A stretch of DNA of 64,000 bases from contig JAZHRO010000073.1 in assembly GCA_037157565.1 (NCBI GenBank), positions 94,342,001-94,406,000 on the forward strand, given 5' to 3'. This stretch comes from Thalassia testudinum. Taxonomy: Eukaryota > Streptophyta > Magnoliopsida > Alismatales > Hydrocharitaceae. The notes beneath the pieces were generated by a model. That model searched no databases. It saw nothing but the letters and a program-made list of their open reading frames with translations, and was not told the DNA's origin. The position numbers and the translations under genes were made by a program. This document shows, piece after piece, positions 23,864 through 34,104 of this stretch. Position 1 is the stretch's first letter; every line of letters starts with the position of its first letter.

Positions 23864-24024
23864 CCATGCTCCGGCGACCTTGCGCGGAGCATGGCGCCGC
23901 GCAGGGTAAGGGGGAGGGTCTGGCAAGACAACCGGGGGTGCCCTGCGTCGTCAGCCGTCGCAGGAACACCCCCCTGGTCGCTGCAACCCACCATACCGGC
24001 CGTGCGAACGCACGGACGGTATGG
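23864..24024 (+). promoter_or_regulatory. Two U3 palindromes upstream of the A1 TATA box
   Basis: First: CCATGCTCCG and CGGAGCATGG around an 11-nt centre (23864-23894). Second: CCATACCG then CCGTGCG, AA, CGCACGG then CGGTATGG (23991-24024), nearly perfect over 16 bp. Both are present in all four A1 and A2 LTRs. The position 70-230 bp upstream of the TATA box suggests protein binding or a chromatin signal; this is inferred. Confidence 0.5.
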
Positions 24025-24096
24025 GTTTCCATCTCCGGCGTCCTCCGGCGAGGGAGACACGTCGTCTTCCTCCGCCTTCCTCTCTGATTCGGCCTC

Positions 24097-24104
24097 TATA
24101 AATA
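24097..24104 (+). promoter_or_regulatory. A1 5' LTR TATA box
   Basis: TATAAATA in the context CCTCTATAAATACC, the plant consensus. It is conserved at 35028-35035 and, on the minus strand, at 42448-42455 and 53386-53393. Pol II transcription should start about 30 bases downstream. Confidence 0.75.
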
Positions 24105-25425
24105 CCCCCGTCGCTCCGCCGTTCTGAGTAGCTCGGATCTGACGGAGAAAACCCCCAACTTTCCTCTCTTCTCACTCCGGCAGATGCCCACCAGCTCTGG
24201 CGGTTCTTCCTCCTCCTCCTCTTCGCTCTGCCGCAATACCAGCAGCAGAGACTTCTTTCCCTCGCTCTTCCCGCGCCATGCCGCACTCAGCTAGCGCCTC
24301 TCCGGCCCTCTGCTCGCCGCCGCCCCTTCCCCCGGGCATCTTCTTCTCCGGCGACAGTCGATACGACTGTCGCCCGCTCCGGCCCCTCCTCGTCCCGCTA
24401 AGTAGGTAGAACTCCTCCTCTTCCTCCCCTCTTCCTCTTCCTCAGTTTAAACATTTACTGTCGCCCTCGATTCCGACCAATCACCCTCACCTTCTCCGCC
24501 TCCGGCCATCCTCCGACAAGCCACTCCCATCACTCCAGCAACCCACACGGCTCGCCGACCACCGCAGAACCTCCGCCTCCTCACCCTGATCAACCTCCGC
24601 CCTTCCACTTCCCCCAAATCACCCTCTGCAACTCCACCGAACAAACCCATCTCCCGACCCACAGTCCGACCTAGGGCAGCCCTTAGGCTCCGCCCCGCCG
24701 CCTGCACACCCCCCGACCACCTTCGCCGTGCCACGGAGAAGGTCCTCCGCGTTTCTGATTGGGTCGACAGGCCGTTTCTCTGTGGGCAGGTACCTGCGCT
24801 CGCTGCCGCCATTGTTGAAGCGAAGCAGCTTCTTCACCTGCTGCCCCAGGTGCGCCGCGCCCAGGTCACGCTCCCAGGCTGTGCGTGGGCATTTCGGCAA
24901 AGCGTTAGGCTGCAGTTGAGGCGAATCCTTCACGCGAAGGCCTCGCGTAAAGCTACGATTACCAGCTGCTTCCGCCGCGCAGGCGCGAAATTGGGGTGGG
25001 ACATTTAGTCCCACCTCGGAAGGCTCTGAAGGAGCGCAGCGGTATAAACCGAAAAAGTGCTGGAGGCTTATTGCCTCAGCACACGGGGTGAGGTCCCCTT
25101 CACCCGCCCGGTTACCCGGTCTCGTCCGCGCTCACACCCCGCGGACCTAGCCCGTCCCGACTTAGACTGACCTGCACTCCTCTCCCACCACGCACGCCGG
25201 TGGGCCTGGACCCGGGCGCGACCCGTACCCGGCAACCCGGCAACTCTGGGAGAGCTTTCCTAAGAGTGGCTTCTGTGAGAGAGAGACGCGGGGGAGGGTA
25301 GAGTTAGGTTTTGCCCCTGATCAAGCTGTGTAAGTGTGCAGGCACAGGTGAAGAAGAACCGTGGAAGAAGACGAAGGCTGAAGGAAGGAGGAGCACCGAG
25401 CGGCACTGTAGCAGCGGCGGTTTAA

Positions 25426-25451
25426 GTCGTCTGATTGGAAAATCAGACGAC
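25426..25451 (+). other. U5 stem-loop with 11-bp perfect stem
   Basis: GTCGTCTGATT, loop GGAA, AATCAGACGAC. Present in the A1 3' LTR (36357-36382) and both A2 LTRs (41142-41167, 52093-52118), where the stem is identical but the sense-strand loop is TTCA. C has a related stem at 54697-54716. It lies in the transcribed leader part of the LTR. Confidence 0.55.
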
Positions 25452-25881
25452 GTCCTGAAGGCAACGAAGGAGAAGGAAGACGAGGCAGAGGAGGAACACA
25501 GAGAGGCCAAGTGAAGACTCTGCAGAAGAAGGTCTGAAGAAAGGAAAAGAAGAAAAAGGAAGAGCAGAAACAGCTGAAAGAAGAAGAAGAACATCACCAC
25601 TGGAGATAAAGAAGAAGAACAAAGGAAGAGAGCAGAAGATCTGAGAAGGAAGAAGAGGAGAAGCAAAGAGAAAAGAAGAAAAGCTAACAAATTCTCTCTC
25701 TCTCTTTCTTTATTTTTGTAAAAGAAACTTGTACCCCTAGAATACAACTTGCTCCCTGAGTTCGACCTCGGGAACTCTTTTATTTTCCGAGTAACAAATT
25801 GTATTAAACTGGTAATCACCTCTCTCTATACTATACTACGACGAAATAATAAAACTATAGAGGAATGTCGCCACCAGTTTT

Positions 25882-25900
25882 TGGCGCCGTTGCCAGGGAG
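25882..25900 (+). promoter_or_regulatory. A1 primer binding site
   Basis: TGGCGCCGTTGCCAGGGAG, five bases after the LTR end. It is complementary to the 3' end of tRNA-Asp, the known Athila primer, with one change from the A2 site (A for G at the twelfth to thirteenth base region). Confidence 0.9.
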
Positions 25901-26830
25901 CAACGGCTATTCTAGAGGTAAACATTCCTGTTTCTTTTTAGTTTCTGATAATCTCCTCTCTTTTGTGCAGCTTTAGGAAATCAAGAAGACAAGCAACCAC
26001 ACGACAACCACTCCGAGGACAGGTAAAATTTTTTTTTTCCTATCGCTATTAACCCCTAAACTCTAAAGAGGAAGAAAAGAAAAGAACAAGCAATATAGGG
26101 CTCACCTGTCTTCCATACTTAGTAACCATAAAGAGTTGCATGTTTTCAACTCATTAGTCCTGCACACTATTAAGGGTATTTAAGGGCTAACACATTCTTG
26201 CTTGAGCCCTAATTACCCAACAAAGAACTAACTGGACCAAGTAGAGCCAACATAAGATTCAACATTAGGGTTTTTAGAGACACACTACTTAAATCAAGAA
26301 TGGAGAAAATCCAAAAGAAGTGTGCCTAAACCATTGATTGAACATACTTATTCAGAGAAACCCTAAAACAATTGGCTCTCTAAACACTTGAACCCAAAAA
26401 AAAAAAAAAAAAAAGAAAGGACCCAAAAGCTCTCAAAGGAACAAGAGGTAAAGTTAACTCCTTGGGTCAACTAACCTTAAAATTAGGTCACTTTCTCACT
26501 CAAAATACCTAAGAGTTCAAGTGTAACTTTAAGCACCCTGATCTTAAACTAAAATTGGTAGACTTAAGAGGTCAAGATCCCCATCCTGGTCTACCTGGAA
26601 CCGCAGTGACAAGAGAGGTCGGGTGGGGGAAACCCTGTAACCCGTGGGGACGCTCTACCGTGTAGGGGTCTTTGCGGGACTCTCCCTCTCTGGCTGCCCA
26701 GGTAATTCTCAGGTGGACGATCTTTCTGATCAAGGGGTCCATCTGCCTCGCACCTCTATAGTCACCCAACACATTTTTAGGTGTCTTGATTGGGTCCAGC
26801 ACCTTCTAAACTTACCTCTTCCAACAGTGC
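25901..26830 (+). other. A1 5' leader with probable intron
   Basis: Non-coding, 930 bases. GACAG|GTAAAA gives a donor at 26023, and TCTTCCAACAG ends at 26827, three bases before the gag ATG. Both sites are kept in A2, giving introns of 805 and 777 nt. The block 26570-26800 (GTCTACCTGGAACC through the CTCTACCGTGTAGGG region) is strongly conserved in A2 and in G. A run of A at about 26396-26414 and another donor-like site at 25915-25918 are also present. Confidence 0.6.
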
Positions 26831-29800
26831 ATGTACGGAAGGAGGTCCTTAAGACCACCCTTAAGACCTCCTTTAGAAATTCGCTCTCGTCAAGGCCAAG
26901 CCTCGACGCCCGTGTTTGTGCAGCAACACCCTCACATTATTCTCTCTTCTGATTCAGAACCAAGTTCTTCTTCTTCCCCCATCATGGCTCAGCCAGTTGA
27001 GGAAGAAAATAATCTGGAGCACTAGCTCCAGCGACTCAATGACCTCTTCCAAAACTTCGTGCACCCACCACAGCGTCCTATGATGCGGGACCACTACAAT
27101 CCTGCTACGGTGGCCATTGAGCCTCGAGTCAGAATCCCGACTGGAGGACCTGATTCCGAATTAAAGCCCAACATGTTTCATGCTATACATAAATTCCATG
27201 GGCTTAATTCTGAAGATCCCTTCCAGCACATCAAACAGCTAAAGCATCTGGCCCACACTTTTGGATCAGATGTGCAAAATCGGGATATTCTTCTCATGAA
27301 GATGTTCTCCTTTTCTCTTATGGACAAGGCCGCCCATTGGTATCAAACTCAGACCCGGCCGATCAACACTTGGGAAGAACTTCAATCCGAGTTTTTGAAA
27401 AAGTTTTTTAACGTTGGTCGGACCAACGCCTTGCGCCATCAGATTACACACTTCACTCAACAATCAGGAGAACCTCTCCATGAGGCATGGGATCGTTTTC
27501 AGGATCTCATGAGAAAGTGCCCCCATCACGTAGTTCCTAAATGGGAACAAGTCCAATCTTTTTACCAGGGACTCCGTGAGGACATCCGCCTTTTCGTCAA
27601 TGCAACTTGCGGAGGAAACATCATGGGTCAACATGAAGACACCGTATGGGAGATTCTCGAAAACATGTGCGAGAACTCCATCAACAATGACTCCATGGGA
27701 TTATTCGACAGGACGAATACCCGCGCAGCGATGAATCTTAAGGGAGCACATGAGACGCAGGGCCTGTCCGCATCAGTCGACCTGGAATTAATGGCCAGTC
27801 GATTGGACAAGGTTTCAATCATTGAGAAGAAGGTGGATGAGCTGACTCAGCACTTGCAGCGAGCCACCTCTGCGCGTAACTCCTTTGCACAGCCTCCTTC
27901 CATACAGGAGACTGTGCAAAACATCCTCCACCGATCTTCCCCTAGGATGGATCCATATCCATCCCCATCTGATTCTCGGATCGGAGGATCATCTGATCCT
28001 TTCTACACCAGCCCGGGGAACTCCATTCCCCCTTTCCCTGATTCTCAAGAGGTTCCTCAGACCTGTGAGGACCTCAACGCCATCCAGAACGACCCATTCT
28101 CCAACACTTACAACCCTGGATGGCGAAACCATCCCAATTTTCAGTGGGCGGGAAATTCCCAAACCCAAAGACCACCTTTTCAGTCCCGCCCACAGCCCTC
28201 TCGTCATTACCAGCCACCTCAGCCTCGGCCCAACCCTACTTATCCATCAGGGCCAAATCAAGATCAAATGTCCCTAATCCTTCAGACCCTGGCTGACATT
28301 CAAAGAACGAATGCGGCTATTCAAAAACAGCACAAGGATGAACTTATAGAGGTTAAAACTCAACTGGCCCAGTTGGCAAATTCTCGCCAGCCAGGCACAC
28401 TCCCTTCCCAACCTCTTCCTAACCCGAATAACGTGCCAACCCAGAAGCGCGTTATGAATCCAAATTTAGGCCACGCACAATGGATTTATCAGGCCCCTAC
28501 TGCTCCATCTCCAGACGAGATGGAAGCTTCAACTTCTTATGCGGGATTTCAGCAGCAGCCACCCCTCTTACCAAACCCAAACCAAAATCAGGACGGATTA
28601 AATTCTGTAACAACACGTAGTGGTAAAACAACTCAAGACCCGCATTATCCAAACCACTCCAAGCCTGATAACCATGACCCTAGGATAGTTATCCAAGATA
28701 CCACTGTCCCGGATCCACAACCTAGACCTATCCTAGAAGAACCAACCAAGATCCTGTTTCCCGAGGCCTTGACCAAGGGAAAGAAGACCACCAAACCCGT
28801 GGCCCCTGAGGAGGACCTGGTCAAGCTCTTTGAGCAGGTCCACATAAACATCCCCTTGATGGATGCAATCCGCCACGTACCAGCTTACGCACGATTTCTA
28901 AAGAATATATGTACACCCCAGCGTAAGCCGTGAACCAAGGGAGGGAGCCCAATTGTTCTGTCAGAGCAAGCCAGCTCTGTAATCCTCAGTAGACTCCCAC
29001 CCAAGGCAAAAGATCCTGGTACTCCCCTGATTTCCTGCAAGATAGGTGGTACCCAATTTGATAGAGCATTGTTAGACTTGGGTGCATCCATAAACCTGAT
29101 ACCCACATCCTTACTTGACCATCTAGAAGAATCTGAGCTAAAACCAACCGAGATAACATTACAATTAGCAGATCGATCTATAAAGTCGCCAAAAGGGATT
29201 CTCGAGGATGTTATCGTAAGAGTGCGGGATTTCTATTTCCCAGTGGACTTTATAGTCTTAGATATGGATGCACCTGAGAACCCTAGGGATACACCAATCA
29301 TTCTAGGGAGACCTTTCTTGGCTACTGCTAGAGCCAACATCAGCTGTGAGGAGGGCCAAATAGAGCTTAAGTTTGGAGATCAAACACTGAAAATTGATAT
29401 ATTTAAGGCCCAACAAGGAATTAATTGCGGTGTCATCGAACAAATTTGTGACATCAGGACTTTGGTTGATGAATCACACTTCCAGAATGACTCGATTATG
29501 CCTCATCAACCACAGAAGGATCTTGACCCGCAAACAGAGGAGTCGAATCCAGATATGAACAACCCAGTAACTCCCACCCTTGAACCTCACATCTATACTG
29601 AACCACCCGCTGCTGCTGATAGCCCCATCCTCGAACTGAAACCCCTTCCTGCTCACTTGAAATACATCTTTTTGGGATTTAATCAGACCCCTCCTGTGAT
29701 TATCAATTCCAACCTCAGTCCTGAACAGGAATCCCGTCTGATTGTTGTCCTCCAGCAACATCGCAGAGCCATCGGGTGGACTCTCGATGATTTGACTGGA

Positions 29801-32530
29801 ATAAGTCCCTCTTATTGTACTCATCATATCTATTCAGAAGAGGGCACACGACCTTCTCGTGAAATGCAGAGACGCTTAAACCCCAATCTGCAGGAGGTCG
29901 TGAAAAAGGAGATCATCAAGTGGTTAGATGCCGGAATCATCTACCCGATCTCCGATAGTCGTTGGGTGAGCCCAATTCAGGTCGTGCCCAAGAAGGCAGG
30001 ACTCACCACTATAACGACTGAGACCGGAGAAATCATTCCTACCCGATTAGCCAACTCGTGGAGAGTCTGTATAGATTACCGCCGACTCAATTCCTCCACG
30101 AAGAAGGATCATTTCCCACTACCCTTCATTGATCAAATTCTCGAAAAACTTGCGGGAAATAGGTTCTTCTGCTTTCTTGACGGGTACTCCGGTTATAACC
30201 AGGTGGCAATCCATCCTGAGGACCAAGAAAAGACCACGTTCACCTGTCCCTTCGGAACATATGCTTTCCGAAGGATGCCTTTCGGTCTTTGCAATGCACC
30301 CGCTACTTTTCAGCGATGCATGCTTGCCATATTCTCAGATATGGTAGATGATTATCTGGAAGTCTTCATGGATGACTTTTCAGTTTTCGGAGCATCATTC
30401 GACGATTGCCTCCAACACTTGGTCCAGATACTCAGGCGGTGCATCGATGTGAATTTGGTTCTTTCCTGGGAAAAGAGCCATTTCATGGTGCCTGAGGGAA
30501 TTGTCCTGGGACACTCAATTTCGGAAAAAGGTATCCAAGTGGATCGAGCTAAGATTGATCTGATTTCTCACCTTCCTATGCCTAGCTCGATCAGGGACAT
30601 CCGTTCCTTTTTAGGGCATGTCGGTTTTTATCGACGATTTATCCCTGATTTTTCAAAAATCGCGCGCCCCCTGACCACTCTTCTCTCCAAGGATGTTCCT
30701 TTCGAAATTTCCAAGGAATGCACTCAAGCATTTGAAATCCTGCGTGACCGAGTCACCCAAGCCTCGATCCTACAGTCCCCTGATTGGTCTCAACCCTTTG
30801 AGATCATGTGCGATGCATCCAACTTCGCTGTAGGAGCGGTTTTGGGGCAGAAAATTGACGGGAAACCTGTGGTCATTTACTACGCCAGCAAAACACTCGA
30901 TGAGGCTCAACGTAACTATACGGTTACTGAGAAAGAGCTACTAGCTGTAGTATTTGCCCTAGAAAAATTCAGATCGTACCTTCTGGGTTCCCGTGTCATC
31001 ATATACTCGGATCACACAGCTGTGAGGCATCTCCTTGCAAAGAAGGACGCGAAACCTCGATTAATCCGATGGATCTTGCTGTTGCAAGAATTTGACCTTG
31101 TGATTCGCGACAAAGCGGGAAAACAAAATGTGGTAGCTGATCACTTGTCCCGTCTTCCTTCTGAAATAATTGACCCTTCCGGACCCATCACTGAGCATTT
31201 TCCCGATGAGCACCTGCTGACTATTGGTACTAGCCTTCCATGGTTTGCTAATGTAGTAAATTACTTGGCATCTCATCAGATCCCGTCCGACTGGCCAAAG
31301 GCCAAGAAGGACAAATTACGCTCCGATGCCAAGTATTACATTTGGGAAGACCCATACCTCTTCCTCATAGGTGCCGATCAGATCATCCGGACATGTGTCC
31401 CGGAAGAGGAATTCAACAATATCCTCTCTTTCTGCCATGACCAGGCATGCGGTGGCCATTTCGCCGGGCATAAAACCGCATCAAAAGTCCTCCAGTGCGG
31501 CTTTTACTGGCCCACACTGTTCAAAGACGCATACAGTCACTGCAAGGCATGCAGTCGTTGCCAGACTTTGGGCAACATGAACCATCGCGACATGATGCCT
31601 ATGCAACCGATTCTAGTATGCAAAATCTTTGATGTTTGGGTGATTGATTTTATGGGCCCCTTTCCTGTTTCGGATGGTTTCGAATACATTCTGTTGGCTG
31701 TGGACTACGTGTCCAAATGGATCGAAGCCATACTGACCCGACCCTGTGATCACAAAATCGTTCTCAAATTCATTCATCAAAACATTTTCTCAAGGTTCGG
31801 GATTCCTCGTGCAATAATCTCTGATGGGGGGACCCATTTCACAAATGCTCAGTTTAGGTCACTGATGACCAAATACGGGGTGTCTCACCGAATCTCTACT
31901 CCTTACCACCCCCAAACTAATGGTCTAGCTGAGCTGTCTAATCGGGAGATCAAGAAAATCCTGCAAGTCACTGTTCGACCTGACAGGAAGGACTGGTCGT
32001 CCCGACTTCCGGAAGCATTGTGGGCCTATAGGACCGCCCACAAGACCCAATTGGGCATGTCTCCCTTTAGACTAGTGTACGGAAAGGCATGCCACCTTTC
32101 CGTAGAACTGGAGCATAAAGCCTATTGGGCAGTACGGAACTGTAATCTAGATCTTTCCAAGGCTGGGACCCACAGAAAACTCCAAATCAGCGAGATCGAT
32201 GAATTACGCCTAGACGCGTACGAGAACTCGCAAATCTACAAGGAGCGGGTTAAAGCCTTCCACGACAAACACATCTCGAGAAAGATCTTTCATCCTGGTC
32301 AAAAGGTCCTACTCTTTGATGCCCGACTAAAACTCTTCCCAGGAAAACTGAGATCCAAGTGGGTCGGACCATATTTGGTCCGACAGGTTTTTGGAAATGG
32401 AGCAATCGAAATCAGTCCACTCAGCCACGATTCTGAACCTTTCATCGTGAACGGTCAGAGACTCAAGCCGTTCATTGATGTAACTTCTACTGATTTGGCT
32501 GAAGCATCTTATATCCTCCATTCCCCTTGA
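26831..32530 (+). pseudogene. gag-pol: A1 gag-pol polyprotein, one frame with two nonsense codons
   Basis: 1,899 codons in a single frame from MYGRRS, a start shared with A2 and similar to B, C and F. Gag core is near residues 120-210 (FHGLNSEDPFQHI, LMDKAAHWYQT); no CCHC knuckle. Protease: [11 protein letters not shown], catalytic Asp 749. Reverse transcriptase: [28 protein letters not shown], and MDDF with Asp 1181-1182. RNase H: Asp 1328, Glu 1369, Asp 1394. Integrase: HHCC finger from about 1535, then Asp 1606, Asp 1665 and Glu 1701 (35 residues between the last two). C-terminus has no chromodomain. Stops: TAG at 27023-27025 (CAG in A2) and TGA at 28931-28933 (CGA in A2), both C to T. Confidence 0.95.
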
Positions 32531-32570
32531 GCTTATTGCACCCAGCCGATGGCGTAAAACTCAGCGCTTA

Positions 32571-32586
32571 ACGGGAGGCAACCCGT
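32571..32586 (+). other. Small hairpin after the A1 pol stop
   Basis: ACGGG, loop AGGCAA, CCCGT, about 40 bases after the stop codon. A2 has the same stem with loop AGGCAG at 44884-44899 (minus strand). Confidence 0.45.
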
Positions 32587-32780
32587 CATTTTCCTAAAAA
32601 TCCAAAACTTTTTCTGACACCTTTTTGCACTTAAGGTTCACCCTTGTAGACAGCCGACCCCACCTCAGATGCTTGCATCTGGGATTAGAAATCGTCCGCA
32701 AAAATTCAACCCGACCAATTCACTCATCCAAATTTCTGTCTTAAGGAATGAACTAAGTTAAATAAAAACCCCTTAGGTTA

Positions 32781-32816
32781 CAATGAGGACATTGCAAATC
32801 TTAGGCATGGGGGGGG
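32781..32816 (+). promoter_or_regulatory. A1 internal polypurine tract with CAATG hairpin
   Basis: CAATG-AGGA-CATTG (32781-32794), then AGGCATGGGGGGGG (32803-32816), 250 bases after pol. It is longer in G residues than the 3' tract. Confidence 0.65.
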
Positions 32817-33515
32817 TATGAAAGTGCAAAACTTGTAAGAAAAGGTTTCAAACAAAAAATTCACATATGCCAAAAACACCATAAAAATTAAAAATTTTTC
32901 GAAAAAAAAAAAAATAATAATAATAATAAAAGGAAAAGAGGAGAAGGAAATTTTCTGAAGGAGAAGGAGAAAAGAAACAAAATGAAAAAGGAGCACAAAA
33001 TTATGAGAAAAGGTGACAGTCATTAGTAAGGAATTAACCTAAGTTCTAGACCTCATTCAAGAAAATAACTGAAAAGTACATAATGAGATTAGTAAGAACG
33101 CAAACCTTAGGCATTCTTGAATAGACTCTTAGTACCCATTAAGATCTAGACATTCCTCAAGAGGTTGAGGAAAATGAAAAGCTGAAGTATTAGGTCTAAG
33201 GCTTAGGAAGTATTTGGCCTCATTAACTAATTTTTGGTTTATAGGACTCAGTAACCTAAGCACCCTAACCTCACACACAGCCTGGTTCAGTAAGCGTAAA
33301 AATCAAAATCACGCAGAAGCGTCGCAAAATTCTGAAAAGAACACCTAGAATAGGAGCGGCCGATCAACACAAGTTGATTTGGATGAGTTCCCAGCGCAGA
33401 GAGGCGGGAAATCCCCTCGAAGATGCGTAACAAAATATCATCTCCTCGGTGCTTGTCTCTTAGGATATTCACATATCCTACTGGGGGCATGTAAGCACTC
33501 TGCTGGTTCAGATTC

Positions 33516-33660
33516 CATGGATGGCATTATCTCGAAGTGTCAATTGCCAGGGTCTGAATTCAGCCACGGAACACCATGGATGGGATTATCTCGAAATCTC
33601 AATAGCCAGGGTTCTGGGGGTTGCCATGGGCGGTGCTATCTCGAAGCATCGATCGCCAGG
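33516..33660 (+). other. Triple hairpin module of A1
   Basis: Three 36-nt repeats at 33516-33551, 33575-33610 and 33625-33660. Each has outer GG/CC pairs, a variable 3-bp inner stem, the invariant loop TATCTCGAA and a 7-nt bulge close to TCAATTG. Inner stems are CAT/GTG, GAT/ATC and TGC/GCA: all three base pairs change while pairing is kept. Nothing suggests a protein in this stretch. Structured RNA of unknown role. Confidence 0.65.
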
Positions 33661-34091
33661 AACCCTTGAGGATTGATGATGGGAGCAAGAAATCTGATAC
33701 AGACCGTGTCGAAAAGCCAATCCTAAGCTAGAACTAAAAAGGAAAAGAGAAAGAAAACTCTCCAAACAGAAAACTTTCTATCTCTCTCTTATAAAACGCA
33801 CTGCGAACTGAGCCAGGGCTAAAATCATTTCAAGCACGGGTGCTTTAACCACAAAGTCCAATAAATCTTAGGTTAGTTCATGTGGGCCTTAAAAACCTTT
33901 GCTAAAGACTGAGGCTAAGGCTAGACAGATTTGGATCTTGGTTGGTACTAGAGTACCTTTTAGGCCTATGGTCAGCATTCTAACCTAATCTAGGCTCAAA
34001 TAAAAAAGCACTTATCTGAAGCTATTAAGAACTTCATGGTCTAGAACAAGGGTTGAAACCTTAAGTTTTTGCTAAGGGACTAGCAAAAGCT

Positions 34092-34104
34092 AGGCATGGG
34101 GGTA
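34092..34104 (+). promoter_or_regulatory. A1 3' polypurine tract
   Basis: AGGCATGGGGGTA directly before the 3' LTR. Confidence 0.9.

Larger units (their letters stand above)
23175..25876 (+). repeat. A1 5' LTR
   Basis: 2,702 bp, TG to CA. The first 650 bases are AT-rich. Two palindromes lie at 23864-23894 and 23991-24024, and a TATA box follows at 24097-24104. Downstream is a GC-rich section to about 25300, a stem-loop at 25426-25451 and a GAAG-rich polypurine stretch to about 25690. Many open frames in the GC-rich part are compositional and differ between LTR copies by substitutions that do not favour coding. Confidence 0.95.
32531..34091 (+). other. A1 3' untranslated spacer, no env
   Basis: Non-coding. 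In order it holds a small hairpin just after the pol stop, the internal polypurine tract, A-rich and ATA-repeat sequence near 32895-32950, the triple hairpin (33516-33660), and a GATACAGACCGTG motif near 33699 shared with F. Many Athila elements have an env-like ORF here; none is visible. Confidence 0.75.

Noticed and set aside
23803..25014. Many overlapping open frames on both strands in the GC-rich part of the A1 LTR (and the same in 34822-35945, 41436-42622, 52387-53560)
   Set aside because: They lie in LTRs, overlap on all frames, have low-complexity Arg/Ser/Pro composition, and follow from high GC content. No known domain and no frame is preferentially conserved between LTR copies.
28931..28933. 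TGA between Gag and protease in A1 as a programmed readthrough site
   Set aside because: A2 has CGA at the same codon and a continuous frame, so this is a nonsense mutation and not recoding.
29474..29827. Antisense open frame of 117 codons inside A1 pol
   Set aside because: It is the shadow of the strongly biased pol frame; the sense strand encodes a well-conserved protease-RT linker.
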